Counted from the stretch's first letter, positions 35,111-47,103 are shown. The stretch: 64,000 nt of DNA from Anomaloglossus baeobatrachus (GCF_048569485.1 NW_027445228.1:310001-374000); one strand, 5' to 3'. Made by a program: numbers and translations. The notes: generated by a model not told the origin, from the letters alone.

Positions 35111-36403
35111 CCGCTTTATCTGCGCTGAGAATCAACAATACTGCGGAGCGCTATATCATTTTTTTAATGTATTTATTTTTACACTACTATGTGTGACAGA
35201 CCCAACAGCCAATCACAGATGCTGTGACAGAGAATGAGTGTCTGTGCTTGACTGTTGGAATAACCTGGAATCTTCTTATACATATTGATGCTGATGCCAA
35301 TCACAGATGCCCACTCTCTTTGACAAATAAATAATATAAAAAAATGACATTTCGCTTCACGGTATTTTTGATTCTCAGCGCATACTAATGTAGCATTGTT
35401 ATAATAGTTGAAATAATTGATTAACAATTATATTGTATTGTATTAAATTTGAAAGGAATGCAGCCCTCTGCCCTAAATTTTTTTTATGTGCGGCCCACTT
35501 ACTCTGACAAGTTTGAGACCCCTGCTCTAGAGATTATGTGCTATTATGCATTTACAACCCCCCACCGGCTCGCGTCTCCATTCTTAAGCAGGCACTGAGC
35601 TTTGCCCTCAATTATCCAAATGCGTATGTGCTATGTATGGGGGATGTATGGGGGATTTTAATCTTGTGATGAATGAGGAGCAGGACAGGTTTCACATGGA
35701 TGGGGGGGGACAACACTCGACCTCAAACTTGACTGATCTGCAGCAATGCGCGGAGGGAGGTGGGTGGATTGACCTTTGGCGATTCCGGCACCCTAATACC
35801 CGAGAATACACATGTCACTCTTCTACTAGACGCACGCTGTCCCGGTTGGATTATATTTTTGGGTCGAGCAATATCGCGACCTGGGTGGATGATGTGGTAC
35901 ACGGGGTCAGGGGTATATCAGATCACAGCCCAGTGATCCTTACTCTTAAGATTAACCAAAATGCTAGCAAACCCTTTTGGAGGTTAAACCCCTTTTGGCT
36001 GAAACTAATTGATCAAAGCGATAGGACTCTGACCCAAATAGAAGATTTCCTAGAAGCTCACCCTAAGCCCTGGAATGCTAACTTGGTGTGGGATACTCTC
36101 AAGGCCTACCTTCGAGGGTGTCTGTCTTCAACCATAACATATCTTAAAAGAGTGACTAGAACTAAGGATGACATAGTAGAGGGGAGACTTGGGGACCTGG
36201 AGGCAGTATATATATCGGCCCCCTACCGATGGAAATAGGGTGGCCTGGATGCATTCATATAGGTTATATATGGAACACTCTGAGACCAAGTCCAAACGCA
36301 AACTGTTCTTTACCCGACAATCATATTTTGAGGTCGGAAATTAATCTAGTAAATTACTGATATATATGATTAGGCAACATAACACCTCAAATACAATACT
36401 GGG

Positions 36404-39400
36404 CATACGGAGGGCGGACGGCTCAATAGCTACATCCCCTGAAGATATCTTAGAGTGCTTTTGTAAATATTATAAAGCCCTATATACTTCTAGAAATCTT
36501 CATGGAGTTCAAAGTTGCGTGGCATACTTGTCGGATTTGGAGTTTCCCACTTTGAGCAGATCGCAACGGGAGTCTCTGGAGGCGGACATCACATTGGAGG
36601 AAGTGATTACAGCCATCTCGGATATGGCTAGGGGGAAATCTCCAGGTCCAGATGGCCTCCCCATAGAATTCTATAGTAAATATTGCGATGTATTGGCCCC
36701 GATTCTTTTAGATGCTTTCTCACATTTTTCAGCAGGTGACTCTCTACCTGTCTCTGTCAGGTTTCCGGGTTTTCCAGTTCTCTGTTGAAAAAGCTTGCCC
36801 TCAGTTAACATGGAGTTTACTGTTCTGTTGCCCTACTTCCTGTCCAGCTGCTTAAAAGGCCGCCTCTAAACCTAGTCCAGTGCCTGAGTATACTGCTTGC
36901 TGTGTGCTCCTGCTTTGCTGCTGCTAATCCTGTTTGCCTTTGGATCCTCCTAAAGACTACCGACCGACCGACTCTGGACCTTACCTGGTTTCTCAAGTTG
37001 TGCCCGGATTCCGTCTGCCATCTTCGGTTAGCACTCTGCCCGGTTCTCTCTGGTTCGTAACCACTCTGGACATTCATCCCGTACGGACACTCCTGGACTT
37101 TTACCGTTTGCCCCTTGTGTCCCGGCTGCTGCGCATTTAGGCCTTCCGGGGGTGATTGCCGGACAGTCCCTGTATAGGGGTTCGCTCTGGTGGTCTCCCT
37201 GGGGGAGTCCGGTGCGTGGCCCCGGGAATTCCCTTCGCTCCGTCTCGGGAAGGTATTGCGTGTATTTGTACTGCTGTGTTTTCCGTTGTGTATCCGTGGT
37301 TACATATTATAAAATATCTTGTACCAAGAACTCGTCTCTGATTCTCATTGCCCTACGCTATCGAAATCCTCAGAACATATATATAAGTATTACAGTCTCC
37401 TTATACGAAGCACATATAGTTGTGCTGAGAAAGGAAGGCAAAGACCCACTAGACTGCGGCTCATACCACCCTATATCTTTAGTTAACGTGGATTACAAGA
37501 TCTTTACCAAAATATTGGCGTCCAGGCTCAATTCAGTCATATTGAGTATAGTTAACCCGGATCAAACCGGATTTATGCCTGGGAAAAACACCTCTATAAA
37601 TATAAGACGGGTCCAATCCATAGTGCAATATAGTAGGCTAGTCCAGGAAAACGAGTGGGCCTTGGCCTCGCTGGACGCGGCCAAGGCATTTGACTCGGTA
37701 GAATGGCCATTTTTGTTTGCCTGCCTCCAAAGATTCGCCTTTGGGCCTAAATTTAGTAACTGGATTCATATGTTGTATAGGTCCCCGATAGCACCATTGA
37801 CTAGTACCCTGGCTATGTCTACACCCTTCTCATTGAGACAGGGCACAAGACAGGGGTGCCCACTATCCCCAGCATTGTTTGCACTTGTTATTGAAGCTTT
37901 GGCAATTAGAATCCGTTCTCATCCACAGATCACTGGAATCACTATAGCCGGCCACACAGATCAAATAGAATTGTATGCGGATGACATGGTTGTCTTAGAT
38001 CGAGTGCAAGAAACTTTACCGGTGGTTATAGACACTATAGATTAATTTGGGGAGTTTTTGGGACTACGTATCAACTGGGACAAGTCGGCTTTGATGCCAT
38101 TAATGCATGGGTCTGGAACTTCAATGGAGGGTAGGTCACCGTTGCAAGTGGTAACTAGCTTTAAATACCTGGGAATACACATACAGAAAGACCATACACT
38201 AGACCTGCAGACGAGTATAACACCACTCCTGGAGCACGTTAAACTTAAATATAACTTGTGGAGCAAGATACCCCTGTCAGTGGTTGGCAGAATAAACTTA
38301 ATCAAAATGATATTACTTCCAAAGCTCAGCTATACACTACAACATAGTGCAGTATCAATGCCCAAATCCTTCTTCTCAATGCTGAACTCGCTTACTACCT
38401 CTTTCATATGGGGGAAATCCAGACCCAAACTTCGGTTATCCATTTTACAGAGATCCAAAAGACTGGGAGGGATGGCTTTACCGGAGATCTTCCTCTACTA
38501 CCTGGCGGGACAGCTTAAGGCACTGGAGACCTGGATGCCTGGATGTCAGCTGCCAAACTCTGAGAGTCACTTGGCACACGCGGCTGGGACTGATTGTTTA
38601 GTGGGTTTTCTGGAAGCAGATGGACTGAGAACATCATGACAATTACCCCTCCTCAGGTTGGCAAGATTAGTCTGGCGACAAGCCAAGAGGGTGGTACATT
38701 TCGAAGGATTGGTGGCGGAACTCCTATTATGGGGGAATAGCCACTTCAATACTCTGAGAGATCACCCCTCGGCGCAATTCTGGGCCACTCACAGCGTCAA
38801 TGCACTAGGTGATCTTTTTGCTCCGGGAACCACAACCTTCAAGTCCTTTGAACAGGTCCAAACTGAATATAATGTCCCAAGATCACAATTCTTTAGATAC
38901 CTGCAGATTCGTACAGCGATTCAATCCCACATGCAGAAAATTGGAGCGAGTAAATTGATATCACTTCCTATGATAGGTATTCTAAAATCACAAGGACCTC
39001 GAGGCCTAATCTCAGCTATATATACTTACTTGTTGTCAGTGGGGGTGGAGTCGGACCCCTTGCCAGTCCAGGATAGATGGAAATCTCTAATTCCCTCTCT
39101 ACAGGGAGAGGAATGGGAAGAGATATTGGAATCTCCGACTGTGGTATCCCCTTCGGTTAATAATAAGTTGATTCAATGCTACATTGTCCACCAGGCATAC
39201 CTTACTCCTACCCGTTTATTTAGCATGGGCCATTCTCGTACATCGGAGTGCCCGAGGTGTCATCTCTCAGGGGCAAATTTCATACATATGATCTGGAGCG
39301 GTCCTAATATATCTTCGTACTGGCGGGGAGTGACATCTCTGCTATCATCGACTGTGTCAATTCCTGTTTTGTGTGACCCTTTGATATGCCTGTTTGGGGT

Positions 39401-39682
39401 AATGGAGGAAGAGTCCTGGGATCATTACATGACAATATTTCTCAGAGAGGCATTATTTTTGGCTAGGAAATTGCTAGCTCTGAGGTGGATGGGAGATTCG
39501 GATCCAACTGTGCGGTCCTGGGTTAAACTAGTCAATATAACTATAGTCTATGAGCGGGTGGTATATTATAATAGGGGGGTGCCCGGGAAAATTTAACAAA
39601 ATTTGGGGTCTGTGGAATTCTTCTCCAGATACACTTACGGAGGCTTAGGGGAGATTACACGGATAATTGTGGTTCCCGTTAG
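36404..39682 (+). repeat. Source copy of the duplicated L1 block
   Basis: This copy sits in its proper place in the L1: the reading continues from 35533-36403 on the left and into the L1 3' UTR on the right. Confidence 0.92.
36755..37394 (+). mobile_element. Solo LTR, copy 2, TSD GTCTC, fossil
   Basis: Same LTR as 30993-31632 with GTCTC at 36750-36754 and 37395-37399. Its presence in both copies shows that the LTR was already in the L1 before the block was duplicated. Confidence 0.85.
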
Positions 39683-39859
39683 ATGTAGGGATGTGAAACA
39701 CTGTCCAATGGTATATTGAGATATAATAATGCAATGTGGCTGTTGTTCTTCTTTTTCATTCTTTTTTCTATTTTGTTTTTAAAATATGGTCGTGCTGATA
39801 GTTACAGCTGTTCCTATGTTCAATATAAAATTGGATATATATGCAAATGATAAGAAGTA

Positions 39860-40685
39860 TGGATAATAACATTATTTTATTTTAAGTGCAAAAGATATTA
39901 TAGACTTTATATGACAATTCATTAACCAAAAAAATGGTACTAATAAAACATTAACCAATAAGTGTGCATAAGATAAATGCAGAGGTCCTAGCATTGGAGA
40001 ATTCAAAAAATGCAGCAAATATTTGCATAAATAATAAACTCACCACAGGTGAAAGTATGGTTACGGAGTTAAAATCCTTCAGCGTTCAGAAACAGGAAAT
40101 AAAGAAAAAAGTGCAGTGCAACGGGGAAAATCTTCCCCGCGAGTATACTAGTTCTGCTCGGTGGAAATGACATAATAAATATAAGCGCAAGGAAACCGGA
40201 AACCGGACTGAACTATTGCGCATTCGTGTAGCAGCGGGGAATATTTTCCCAGTTCATACAAAAATGTTCCGTAAAAACGGAAGTAAAACCAAAAATAGGT
40301 GCACCGTGTAAAGTACCACGTGGAACGTAAATGCGTTCCACATATGGGGAAGTGACACTGTATAGGTACGTACGTGGAACCCAATCCATTTTTGTGCACT
40401 CTCTAGTAGTAATAGCATTATTCTTTTTTATATTTGAACGCATTAACATTCTATTTATGAACACTTATTTATAGCAATGATTTCACTTTCTTACATTTGG
40501 AACGCAATTGCATGCAAAACGCATGGAAAAAGAATCCAAAATGCATGCGTTGTGGATGCATTTTATTTTATAAACGCGGTGTCCAGTCTGCCAGAGGGTG
40601 CATTCTTTTCTGCACTGCAGAGAACACAACGTGTGCACATAGCCTAAAGCCGGCCATGAATGCACCCCCCATATTCCTCTATATA
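39860..40685. other. Unassigned AT-rich DNA with a MITE-end fragment
   Basis: This follows the L1 3' UTR. At about 40500-40650 there are AACGCA-rich bases ending AACGTGTGCACATAGCC and TAA, which matches one end of the Harbinger-like elements at 44710 and 55480. Short inverted GTGGAAC/GTTCCAC motifs occur near 40318-40380. No gene is seen. Confidence 0.5.
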
Positions 40686-40689
40686 TAAT

Positions 40690-41100
40690 GCACACCCATT
40701 AGCTCTCCATTTAGTATAATGTGATTAACATTGCCTTCCATATATTACTATATATTATAATGCACCCCATAGTCCTCCATATATAATACATACCCATAAT
40801 CCTTCATATATTGTAATACACCCCATAGTCCTAAATATAGTATACTTCAGCCCTCATAGTCCTCCATATATTATAATGCACTTTCCATATATTATAATGC
40901 ATCCCTATAGTCTTCCATATAATATAATGCAACCACCATAGTCCTCCATATCGTGTAATGCACCCGCCATAATCCTCCATATCGTATAATGAACAGTCCA
41001 TAGGCCTCAATATAAAATAATGCACACCGTATAGTCATCCATATATTATTATGCACCCCCATAGTCCTCCATATTGTATAATGCACCCCCATAGTCTCCC
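40690..41100. repeat. Minisatellite, unit about 28-30 bp
   Basis: Degenerate tandem copies of ATAATGCACCCCCATAGTCC plus TCCATAT run from about 40690 to 41100, with about 13 units. Confidence 0.8.
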
Positions 41101-41291
41101 CCCCCCCAGGATTTCTGCTTTATTTTTTTTATGTTACACCACACTGGTCGGCTGCAAAAACATCAAAAAGCTGTTTCAAATGTATAATTTTTTATGTTTT
41201 CTTTGGATTTATTTGTATGAAACATTTTTTTGATTTATATAAACCTTTCTGATCTTATTCACTTTCTTTTCTCCCAGTTTGGGGTGTTGAG

Positions 41292-41649
41292 TAGAGATGA
41301 GTGAACCTGTGAAAGTTCGGTTCGGCGGCAGCAGTCGTACCTCCTCTAGTTGGATATTGACCCGAACCACAATGGAAGTCACTGATTGGCAGTTCGAGTC
41401 TCCGCCCACATACAGCCAGCCATAAGCAGAATACTTCCGGGAGAGGGTGGGCGGGGTTTTACCCCCAGTGTGAGCAGATTAAACACTGCAAGAGGCTCGC
41501 ACCGGGCTGAGCACCGAGCGTACCTGAGCACAGCGATGCTGGCGCCATTGCTCAGCTTACATAAAGCATCCGAACTCTTTTTTTTTTTTGAAAGTCGGCA
41601 TTTGGCTCGAAAAAAAACGAACACTGAACATCGGGTTCACTCATCTCTA
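41292..41649. mobile_element. MITE with TAGAGATGAGTGAACC termini
   Basis: Inverted ends TAGAGATGAGTGAACC and GGTTCACTCATCTCTA enclose 358 bp without coding capacity. A further single, diverged end (TAGTGATGAGCGG) is at 43460. The superfamily is not clear from the ends. A TA target is possible. Confidence 0.75.
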
Positions 41650-41844
41650 GTCCTGAGATCCTCTGCTCGCTGATATAATACACTGCGCTCTGTATTGTGA
41701 TTATTTGTCCATCAGTGTAGACCTCGTATGTGCACACACCGCTTCATAGACTCCGGCGAGTGCGACCATGCTCCGGTGCTCGGTACAAGCATTTTGATGC
41801 TCGGACGGGATCGACTTGTTTACTGAGTATAATGGAAGTCAATA

Positions 41845-42205
41845 GACAGATATATAATAGATAGATATATAGATAGACAGATAATAGTGATAAATAGATA
41901 ATAGATAGATATGTGATAGATAATACAGACAGGTAATAGATAGATCAATCACTGCACTGACCCTTTCTCCTGTGTTCTGCGCTGATCTTCGGTCTCGTTC
42001 TCCTCACGGATTTATACCAGCTGTCTGATAGATAAATTAGATGGATAGTTAATAGTGATAGATTGATTTGGATAGAAAATACACAGATAATTAGATAATA
42101 GTTAATAGAGATAGACAGATCGATGATAGATGGATATGTGATAGATAATACAGATACATAGATTATAGATAGTAAAAAGATGGATATATAAAAGATAATA
42201 TAATA
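41845..42205. repeat. GATA-type tetranucleotide repeat
   Basis: Imperfect (GATA)n runs, broken by a short unique stretch at about 41945-42025, end next to the Tc1 target TA at 42206. Confidence 0.9.
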
Positions 42206-42207
42206 TA

Positions 42208-43134
42208 CAGTACAGACCAAAAGTTTGGACACACCTCATCTCTAGAACAACTGTTAAGAGGAGACTTTGTGCAGCAGCCTTCATGGTAAAATAGCTGCTA
42301 GGAAACCACTGCTAAGGACAGGCAACAAGCAGAAGAGACTTGTTTGGGTAAAGAACACAAGGAATGGACATTAGACCAGTGGAAATCTGTGCTTTGCTCT
42401 GATGAGTCCAAATTTGAGATCTTTGGATCCAACCACCGTGTCTTTGTAGAAAAGGTGAACGGATGGACTCTACATGGCTGGTTCCCACCATGAAGCATGG
42501 AGGAGGAGGTGTGATGGTGTGGGGGTGCTTTGCTGCTGACACTGTTGGGGATTTATTCAAAATTGAAGGCATACTGAACCAGCATGGCTACCACAGCATC
42601 TTGCAGCGGCGTGCTTTTCCATCCGGTTTGAATTTAGTTGGACCATCATTTATTTTTCAACAGGACAATGACCCCAAACACACCTCCAGGCTGTGTAAGG
42701 GCTATTTGATTAAGAAGGAGAGTGATGGGGTGCTACGCCAGATGACCTGGCCTCCACAGTCACCAGACCTGAACCCAATCGAGATAGTTTGGGGTGAGCT
42801 GGACCACAGAGTGAAAGCAAAAGGGCCAACAAGTGCTAAGCATCTCTGGGAACTCCTTCAAGACTGTTGGAAGACCATTTCCGGTGACTACCTCTTGAAG
42901 CTCATCAAGAGAATGCCAAGAGTGTGCAAAGCAGTAATCAAAGCAAAAATGCAGCTACTTTGAAGAACCTAGATCATAAGACATATTTTCAGTTGTTTCA
43001 CACTTTTAAGTATTTCATTCCACATGTTTTAAGTCATAGTTTTGATGCCTTCAATGTGAATCTACAATTTTCAGAGTCCTGAAAATAAAGAAAACTCTTT
43101 GAATGAGGTGTGTCCAAAATTTTGGTCTGTACTG
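42208..43134 (+). mobile_element. Internally deleted Tc1-like transposon
   Basis: Ends CAGTACAGACCAAAAGTTTG and its inverse, with TA at 42206-42207 and 43135-43136. At 927 bp it lacks the N-terminal half of the transposase gene. The TIRs are short and well preserved. Confidence 0.9.
42330..42963 (+). pseudogene. Tc1 transposase, C-terminal remnant
   Basis: The frame contains remnants of the first catalytic block (CSDESKFEIFGSN from about 42396), then MKHGGGGVMVWGCFAADTVG, IFQQDNDPKHTSRLC (second D) and PQSPDLNPIEIVWGELDHRV (E), and ends AKMQLL. The DNA-binding half is absent and a frame change precedes the longest open part (42463-42963). It could not bind TIRs. Confidence 0.85.
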
Positions 43135-43137
43135 TAT

Positions 43138-43392
43138 ATTTATTCATTGATATGGCACTATTAATTCCAAAGCACTTTTCATACATTGGCAACACTGTCC
43201 CCATTGGGACTCACAATTGAGTCCCTATCAGTATGTCTTTGTAGTGTGGGACGAAACCGGAGTATCTGGAAAAAAAACCCACACAAAGACGAGGAGAACA
43301 TACAAACTCCTTGTAGATGTTGTCCTTGGTGGGCTATGAACCCAGGACCCCAGCATTGCAAAACTACAGTGCTAACCACTGAGCCACCATGC
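43138..43392 (-). mobile_element. tRNA-derived SINE
   Basis: On the minus strand the head reads GGTGGCTCAGTGGTTAGCAC (A box), then GGTCCTGGGTTCATAGCCC (B box), a body with GTTTGTATGTTCTCC and CTCCGGTTTCGTCCCAC, and a tail ending TTTGGAATTAATAGTGC with AT repeats. RNA polymerase III would have made the transcript. The tail corresponds to that of the LINE fragment at 1479-1803. It lies directly beside the Tc1 right end. Confidence 0.85.
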
Positions 43393-43760
43393 CCCCCCCC
43401 CCCATAGACATAGACAGATTTAGCTAGAGAATTTAGATAGAGAATAGATAAATAATAGATAGTGATGAGCGGACTCTCAGATACCCGGGAGGCAGGTCCA
43501 TATGGGTTTAACATAAAAAAAAACCAGATTCAGCCCCGGAATTGATCCCGGATATCTGGCCGGATGGCGGTCCCCATATAAGTCTATGGGGACCAGAGTC
43601 CTGTGCTTTAAAATGGTGGTAGAAGGGATAGTGGGCTTGGAGCAGACACATTATACTGTGAGTTTCTGAGCGGCAATAACCTCATTAACCTCATACACAT
43701 TCACTGCTTCTCCGCCCACTGCCAGTCCCCACGTCTCCGATTGTTTTTTTACCTGTTGTC

Positions 43761-43796
43761 CTGATGAAGGGAGCTGAGACTCCTGAAAAGCGTTGA
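43761..43796 (+). ncRNA. Degenerate hammerhead motif (Penelope remnant)
   Basis: Order on the plus strand: GTC, CTGATGA, a stem II of about five pairs (AGGGAG with CTCCT), GAAA, AGCG, then TTGAC, whose GAC pairs with the initial GTC. Stem III has lost its self-complementarity. The surroundings (about 43650-43870) look like a pseudo-LTR fragment without RT. Confidence 0.45.
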
Positions 43797-44254
43797 CCTG
43801 TGCATGAAAATAAAGAAATAAACCGATCTTGTCATTGGCGCAGTGTTGAAAACCCGTTTTCTACTATTCTCTGTTATCTAAACAAAGAAGGAAAAATCTG
43901 TACAACGACTGAATTGCAAAAGACTTAAATTTTTATTAATACAAAAGCATGATAGCAAATAGACAATGTATAAAAAAGTAGAGACAGGTGGTATATGCCG
44001 GCAGGTGGCGCCCTCACCACATACAAGGCGTATAGGAGCACATAGTAAATGAATTCATGAGTGCACAGCCAGGGCCTACTCATGAAGCAAGCAGCCCAAG
44101 GCTGGACTGGTTATAGACAAACAAACAGTGCTCCTGTGCAGTTAATCCAGGATATAGTAAAATCAATGATACAAGGTAAACAAGTACATAACCCTGAATC
44201 GATTGCAGTAAATGAATAAGACGTACCTATGAGTGTAGTGAGAGCCCAAAACCC

Positions 44255-44292
44255 CGACCTATAGGTTTCGGTGTCAATCCTTCTTCCGGACC
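44255..44292 (-). ncRNA. Possible decayed hammerhead motif
   Basis: The minus strand reads CCGGAAGAAGG, then CACCGAAACC, TATAGG and TCGGGG. The GAAA and palindromic CCTATAGG parts fit a Penelope-type hammerhead, but the CTGATGA box is badly changed. 43870-44640 otherwise holds only unassigned repeat-like DNA. Confidence 0.25.
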
Positions 44293-44709
44293 ATCCTAGT
44301 GACATCCGTTTTTATGGGTACAATTCTATCATGTAGCAGAAAACACTATAAATGGTCCTGTAAATGACTAACAGCTGCTGAGAAAAAAAAACAGATTGTA
44401 CAGGGACAGCACAAGGAGGACAAGTGACAAAAAAATTGTCCTAATCTCCGGCATGAGAATCGGACCGATTTTTCATACCCAAGTGTGACTCCAGCCTCAG
44501 GCAGAGAATGACTGAGCTGTGATGACATCACTCAGGTTACAGCTCCCACAATCCTCCACCGGTGATTGCAGGTAACCTCATTGACCCGAGTGACCTGGCA
44601 GAAAACCACAGTCAGCAATAAAATATAAAGAGGCTCCGAACAGGCCCGAAATCCAAGAGATGCTCCATAACTTCTACAGCTACAAGTCTAACCCAGAAGG
44701 AGCGAGTAA

Positions 44710-46831
44710 GGCTATGTGCACACACTGCGTTTTTTTAACGCTGTGTTTTTGCGCGTTGTTGAACGCTAAAAACGCACAGAAACGCAGAGTCTTTAAAAAT
44801 GCATGAAAAAACGCATGCGTTTTTACCGCGTTTTGGTGCGTTTTTGGCTGCGTTTTTTTATCAGTGAACATTGCCATTAAAGATTGTTGGGGAAAGAAAA
44901 AAAAAAGGTCTGATGTCATTTCCTTCTTCCATATGTTCTTCATTCTCCACTAGTGTATGCAGGAGAGCAGACAGCTGCAGAACTACAAGGCTCAGCATGC
45001 TCCATCCACTAGTGGATGCAGGAGAGCAGACAGCAGCTGCAGAACTACAAGGCTCAGCATGCTCCATCCACTAGTGGATGCAGGAGAGCAGACAGCAGCT
45101 GCAGAACTACAAGGCTCAGCAAGCTGCATCCAATAGTGTATGCAGGAGAGCAGACAGCAGCTGTCGAACTACAAGGCTCAGCATCCTCCTTCCAGGACTG
45201 TATGCAGGATTTCTTTGCCCCCCCAAACAAAAAAAATGATGTGGGCTTCGCCATATTTTTGTATGCTAGCCAGGTACAGCAGGCAGGTACGGGCTGCCCC
45301 CAACCCCCAGCTGCCTATTTGTACCCGGCTGGAAACCAAAAATATAGGGAAGCCCTTTTTTTTTTTTTTTTTTTTTAATTATTTCATGAAATAATTAAAA
45401 AAAAAATGACGTGAGCATCACCTAATTTTTGTGTCCAGCCGGGTACAACTAGGCAGCTGGGGATTGGAATCCACAGTGCAGGGTGCCCATGCTTTCTAGG
45501 CACCCCCACTACGAATTGCAGTCCTCAGCCGCCCCAGAAAATGGCGCTTTCATAGAAGCGCCATCTTCTGGCGCTGTATCCAACTCTCCCAGTTGCCCTG
45601 GTGACGGTGACTCGCTGGGTAATAATAGGGTTAGGGCTAGCTTTATATTATGAGCTGGCCCTAAGCTCGAAATTCATGGTGTCACACCAATATTAGACAT
45701 GGCCACCATGAATTTCTAGTAAAGATAAAAAAAACACAACACACAGAAAAATATTTTTATTAGAAATAAAACACAACACAATTAGTGACTCCATCTTTAT
45801 TGAAATAAAGAGCCCCCCTCCGCAGTAATCCTGGGTCAAGGGTCCCACGCCGTCCAACCCGGATCCAATATCATCTGATCGGTTTGCTGGAAGGTAAAGC
45901 GATCAGATGATGTGTCAGGTTCAAGTGCCTGAATCACATGACACATCAGCTGATTGCATAAAAGCCGTTTATACAATCAGCAGATGCATCAGTGCAAAAA
46001 AACCCCAAAACTCACTTATGTGCTGATTACCGGCAGCTCCTGGAGAGAGTCTGATCCCGTCCGATCGCTGCAGGAGCTGCCGGTAATCAGGGATGAAGTC
46101 TCCTGACGGCATCCGCTGACAGGTTAAACCGGCCGGGCGCCCGCGTCACCGCGATACTTACGATCAGCTGACGCGTCAGGTGACTGCATCAGGTGATCCA
46201 TCGCCAGGTCCTGCAGGCATACGCACCCGGGGAGACTGCACACAGCCGGAGTGGCGGTACCGTGCGAGGAGCTGGGAGCGGGCATCGCACCGCGAGTCTG
46301 CAGAAAGGTGAGTATGACATTTTTTTTTTCTACTGTTCACTTTTGATTTCGCAGCTGCCTCCACCTCCCGCCCAGACATGGCCCTGCACGGCAGCATACA
46401 TGCACAGGACTGGAGGTGGAAGCGGCGGTGACGGTATCGGGAGGATTCACGCTTCTGTATTTACTGACAGAAGGAATCCTTTTCCTGTACATGTCACTTT
46501 ACTACCCACCTCCTGCGTTTATAGCTGCATTTTTGGTCTTAGAAACGCAACAAAACGCACCAAAACGCAGCTATAATAACAATTTGCGTTTCTCATTGCG
46601 TCTTTCAACATCCCATTGCACTCAATGGATGAAAAACGCGGTAAAAAACGCGGGAATAATTGACATGCTGCATTTTTGTGGTCACCACAAAAACGCAGCT
46701 GAAAAAAAACGCTGTGTGCAGACAGCAAAAATGAAAACTCAGACTTTGCTGGGGGAAGCAAAGTCATGCAGTTTTCTGGGCAAAAACGCACCCGAAAAAC
46801 GCCGCGAAAAACGCACCTTGTGAACTTACCC
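44710..46831. mobile_element. Long nonautonomous PIF/Harbinger-like element
   Basis: 2,122 bp. The ends are GGCTATGTGCACACACTGCG and the diverged inverse AACGCACCTTGTGAACTTACCC. The flanks are TAA (44707-44709) and TGA (46832-46834), a once-identical 3-bp target with one change. AAACGC-rich subterminal arms enclose a body with a 62-bp minisatellite and the module also found at 34590-35110. There is no transposase. It is related to 55480-57321. Confidence 0.8.
44945..45190. repeat. Four-copy minisatellite, unit about 62 bp
   Basis: The unit CACTAGTGGATGCAGGAGAG followed by CAGACAGCAGCTGCAGAACT and ACAAGGCTCAGCATGCTCCA repeats four times. The related element at 55480 has a single diverged copy (about 55658-55725), so expansion happened in this copy or lineage. 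Confidence 0.8.
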
Positions 46832-47103
46832 TGACGCTGCAAAAGACCTCAACAAAATATTCTACACCATGGCCAAATTGTCCAACCTTACACAAGTCAA
46901 CTACAAGAGACCAAAAGAAGAGCAGATCAATGGTTGGTTTGACAGAGAATGTAAAGCCGTACGAAAGACCCCGAGAACAGCCTCAAACAATAAACACAGA
47001 GACCCCAACCACCCGAGCCTGAGGGAAGACTATGACACCATACAAAGGCAGTACAAAACCATCCTCAGGGGGAAGAAGCAGAGCTACATCTCTACCAAAC
47101 TTA

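Larger units (their letters stand above)
29116..35524. mobile_element. Nonautonomous hAT element, 8-bp TSD CTCTAGAG
   Basis: Target copies CTCTAGAG lie at 29108-29115 and 35525-35532. The ends are CAAGGGTCTCAAACAC and GTTTGAGACCCCTG, with the GCGGCCCGC blocks usual for this hAT group. It carries no transposase. Contents are a GC-rich left part, about 1.2 kb of TG/GATGAT repeat, a copied L1 block (30642-33920), a second copy of 511 bp of the repeat, and a right part sharing a module with the elements at 44710 and 55480. Without the rearranged 3,795 bp it would be about 2.6 kb. Confidence 0.92.
28804..39596 (+). pseudogene. L1 ORF2 (endonuclease, RT), interrupted
   Basis: The endonuclease begins MGSELIFMTWNVRGLKSPKK and VVLVETHL before the hAT insert. 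It resumes as DYVLLCIYNPPPA at 35528 with GDFNLVMN, LDYIFGS and SDHSPVILTL. The reverse transcriptase has KSPGPDGLPIEFYS, SYHPISLVNVDYKI, ASLDAAKAFDSVEW, RQGTRQGCPLSPALF and LYADDMVVL. A C-terminal region with CPRCHLSGANFIHMIWSGP ends at 39596. Breaks seen include TAA at 38043-38045, TGA at 38637-38639 and frame shifts in the endonuclease. It is inactive but not old. Confidence 0.88.
18390..39850 (+). mobile_element. L1-clade LINE with 5' UTR, nested host of later inserts
   Basis: The element starts with a G-rich 5' UTR (GGGGGCGGGGC at 18390), continues at 26975 after the Gypsy insert, and has ORF1 (27528-28411), ORF2 endonuclease (28804-29107 and 35533-36240), reverse transcriptase and C-terminal region (36366-39596), and a 3' UTR to about 39850. 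Interruptions are the Gypsy element (18601-26974), the hAT element (29116-35524) and a solo LTR (36755-37394). Each leaves a target duplication, and the ORF2 frame closes across the hAT and LTR sites. I could not find the L1 target duplication. Without inserts it would be about 6 kb, so nearly full length. Confidence 0.85.

Noticed and set aside
43330-43392. tRNA gene on the minus strand
   Set aside because: Only the A and B boxes of a SINE head are present; it continues into a SINE body and no cloverleaf with acceptor stem is seen.
46193-46842. Frames of 127 and 135 codons in the Harbinger-like element
   Set aside because: They are not conserved in the sister copy at 55480-57321 and show no domain.
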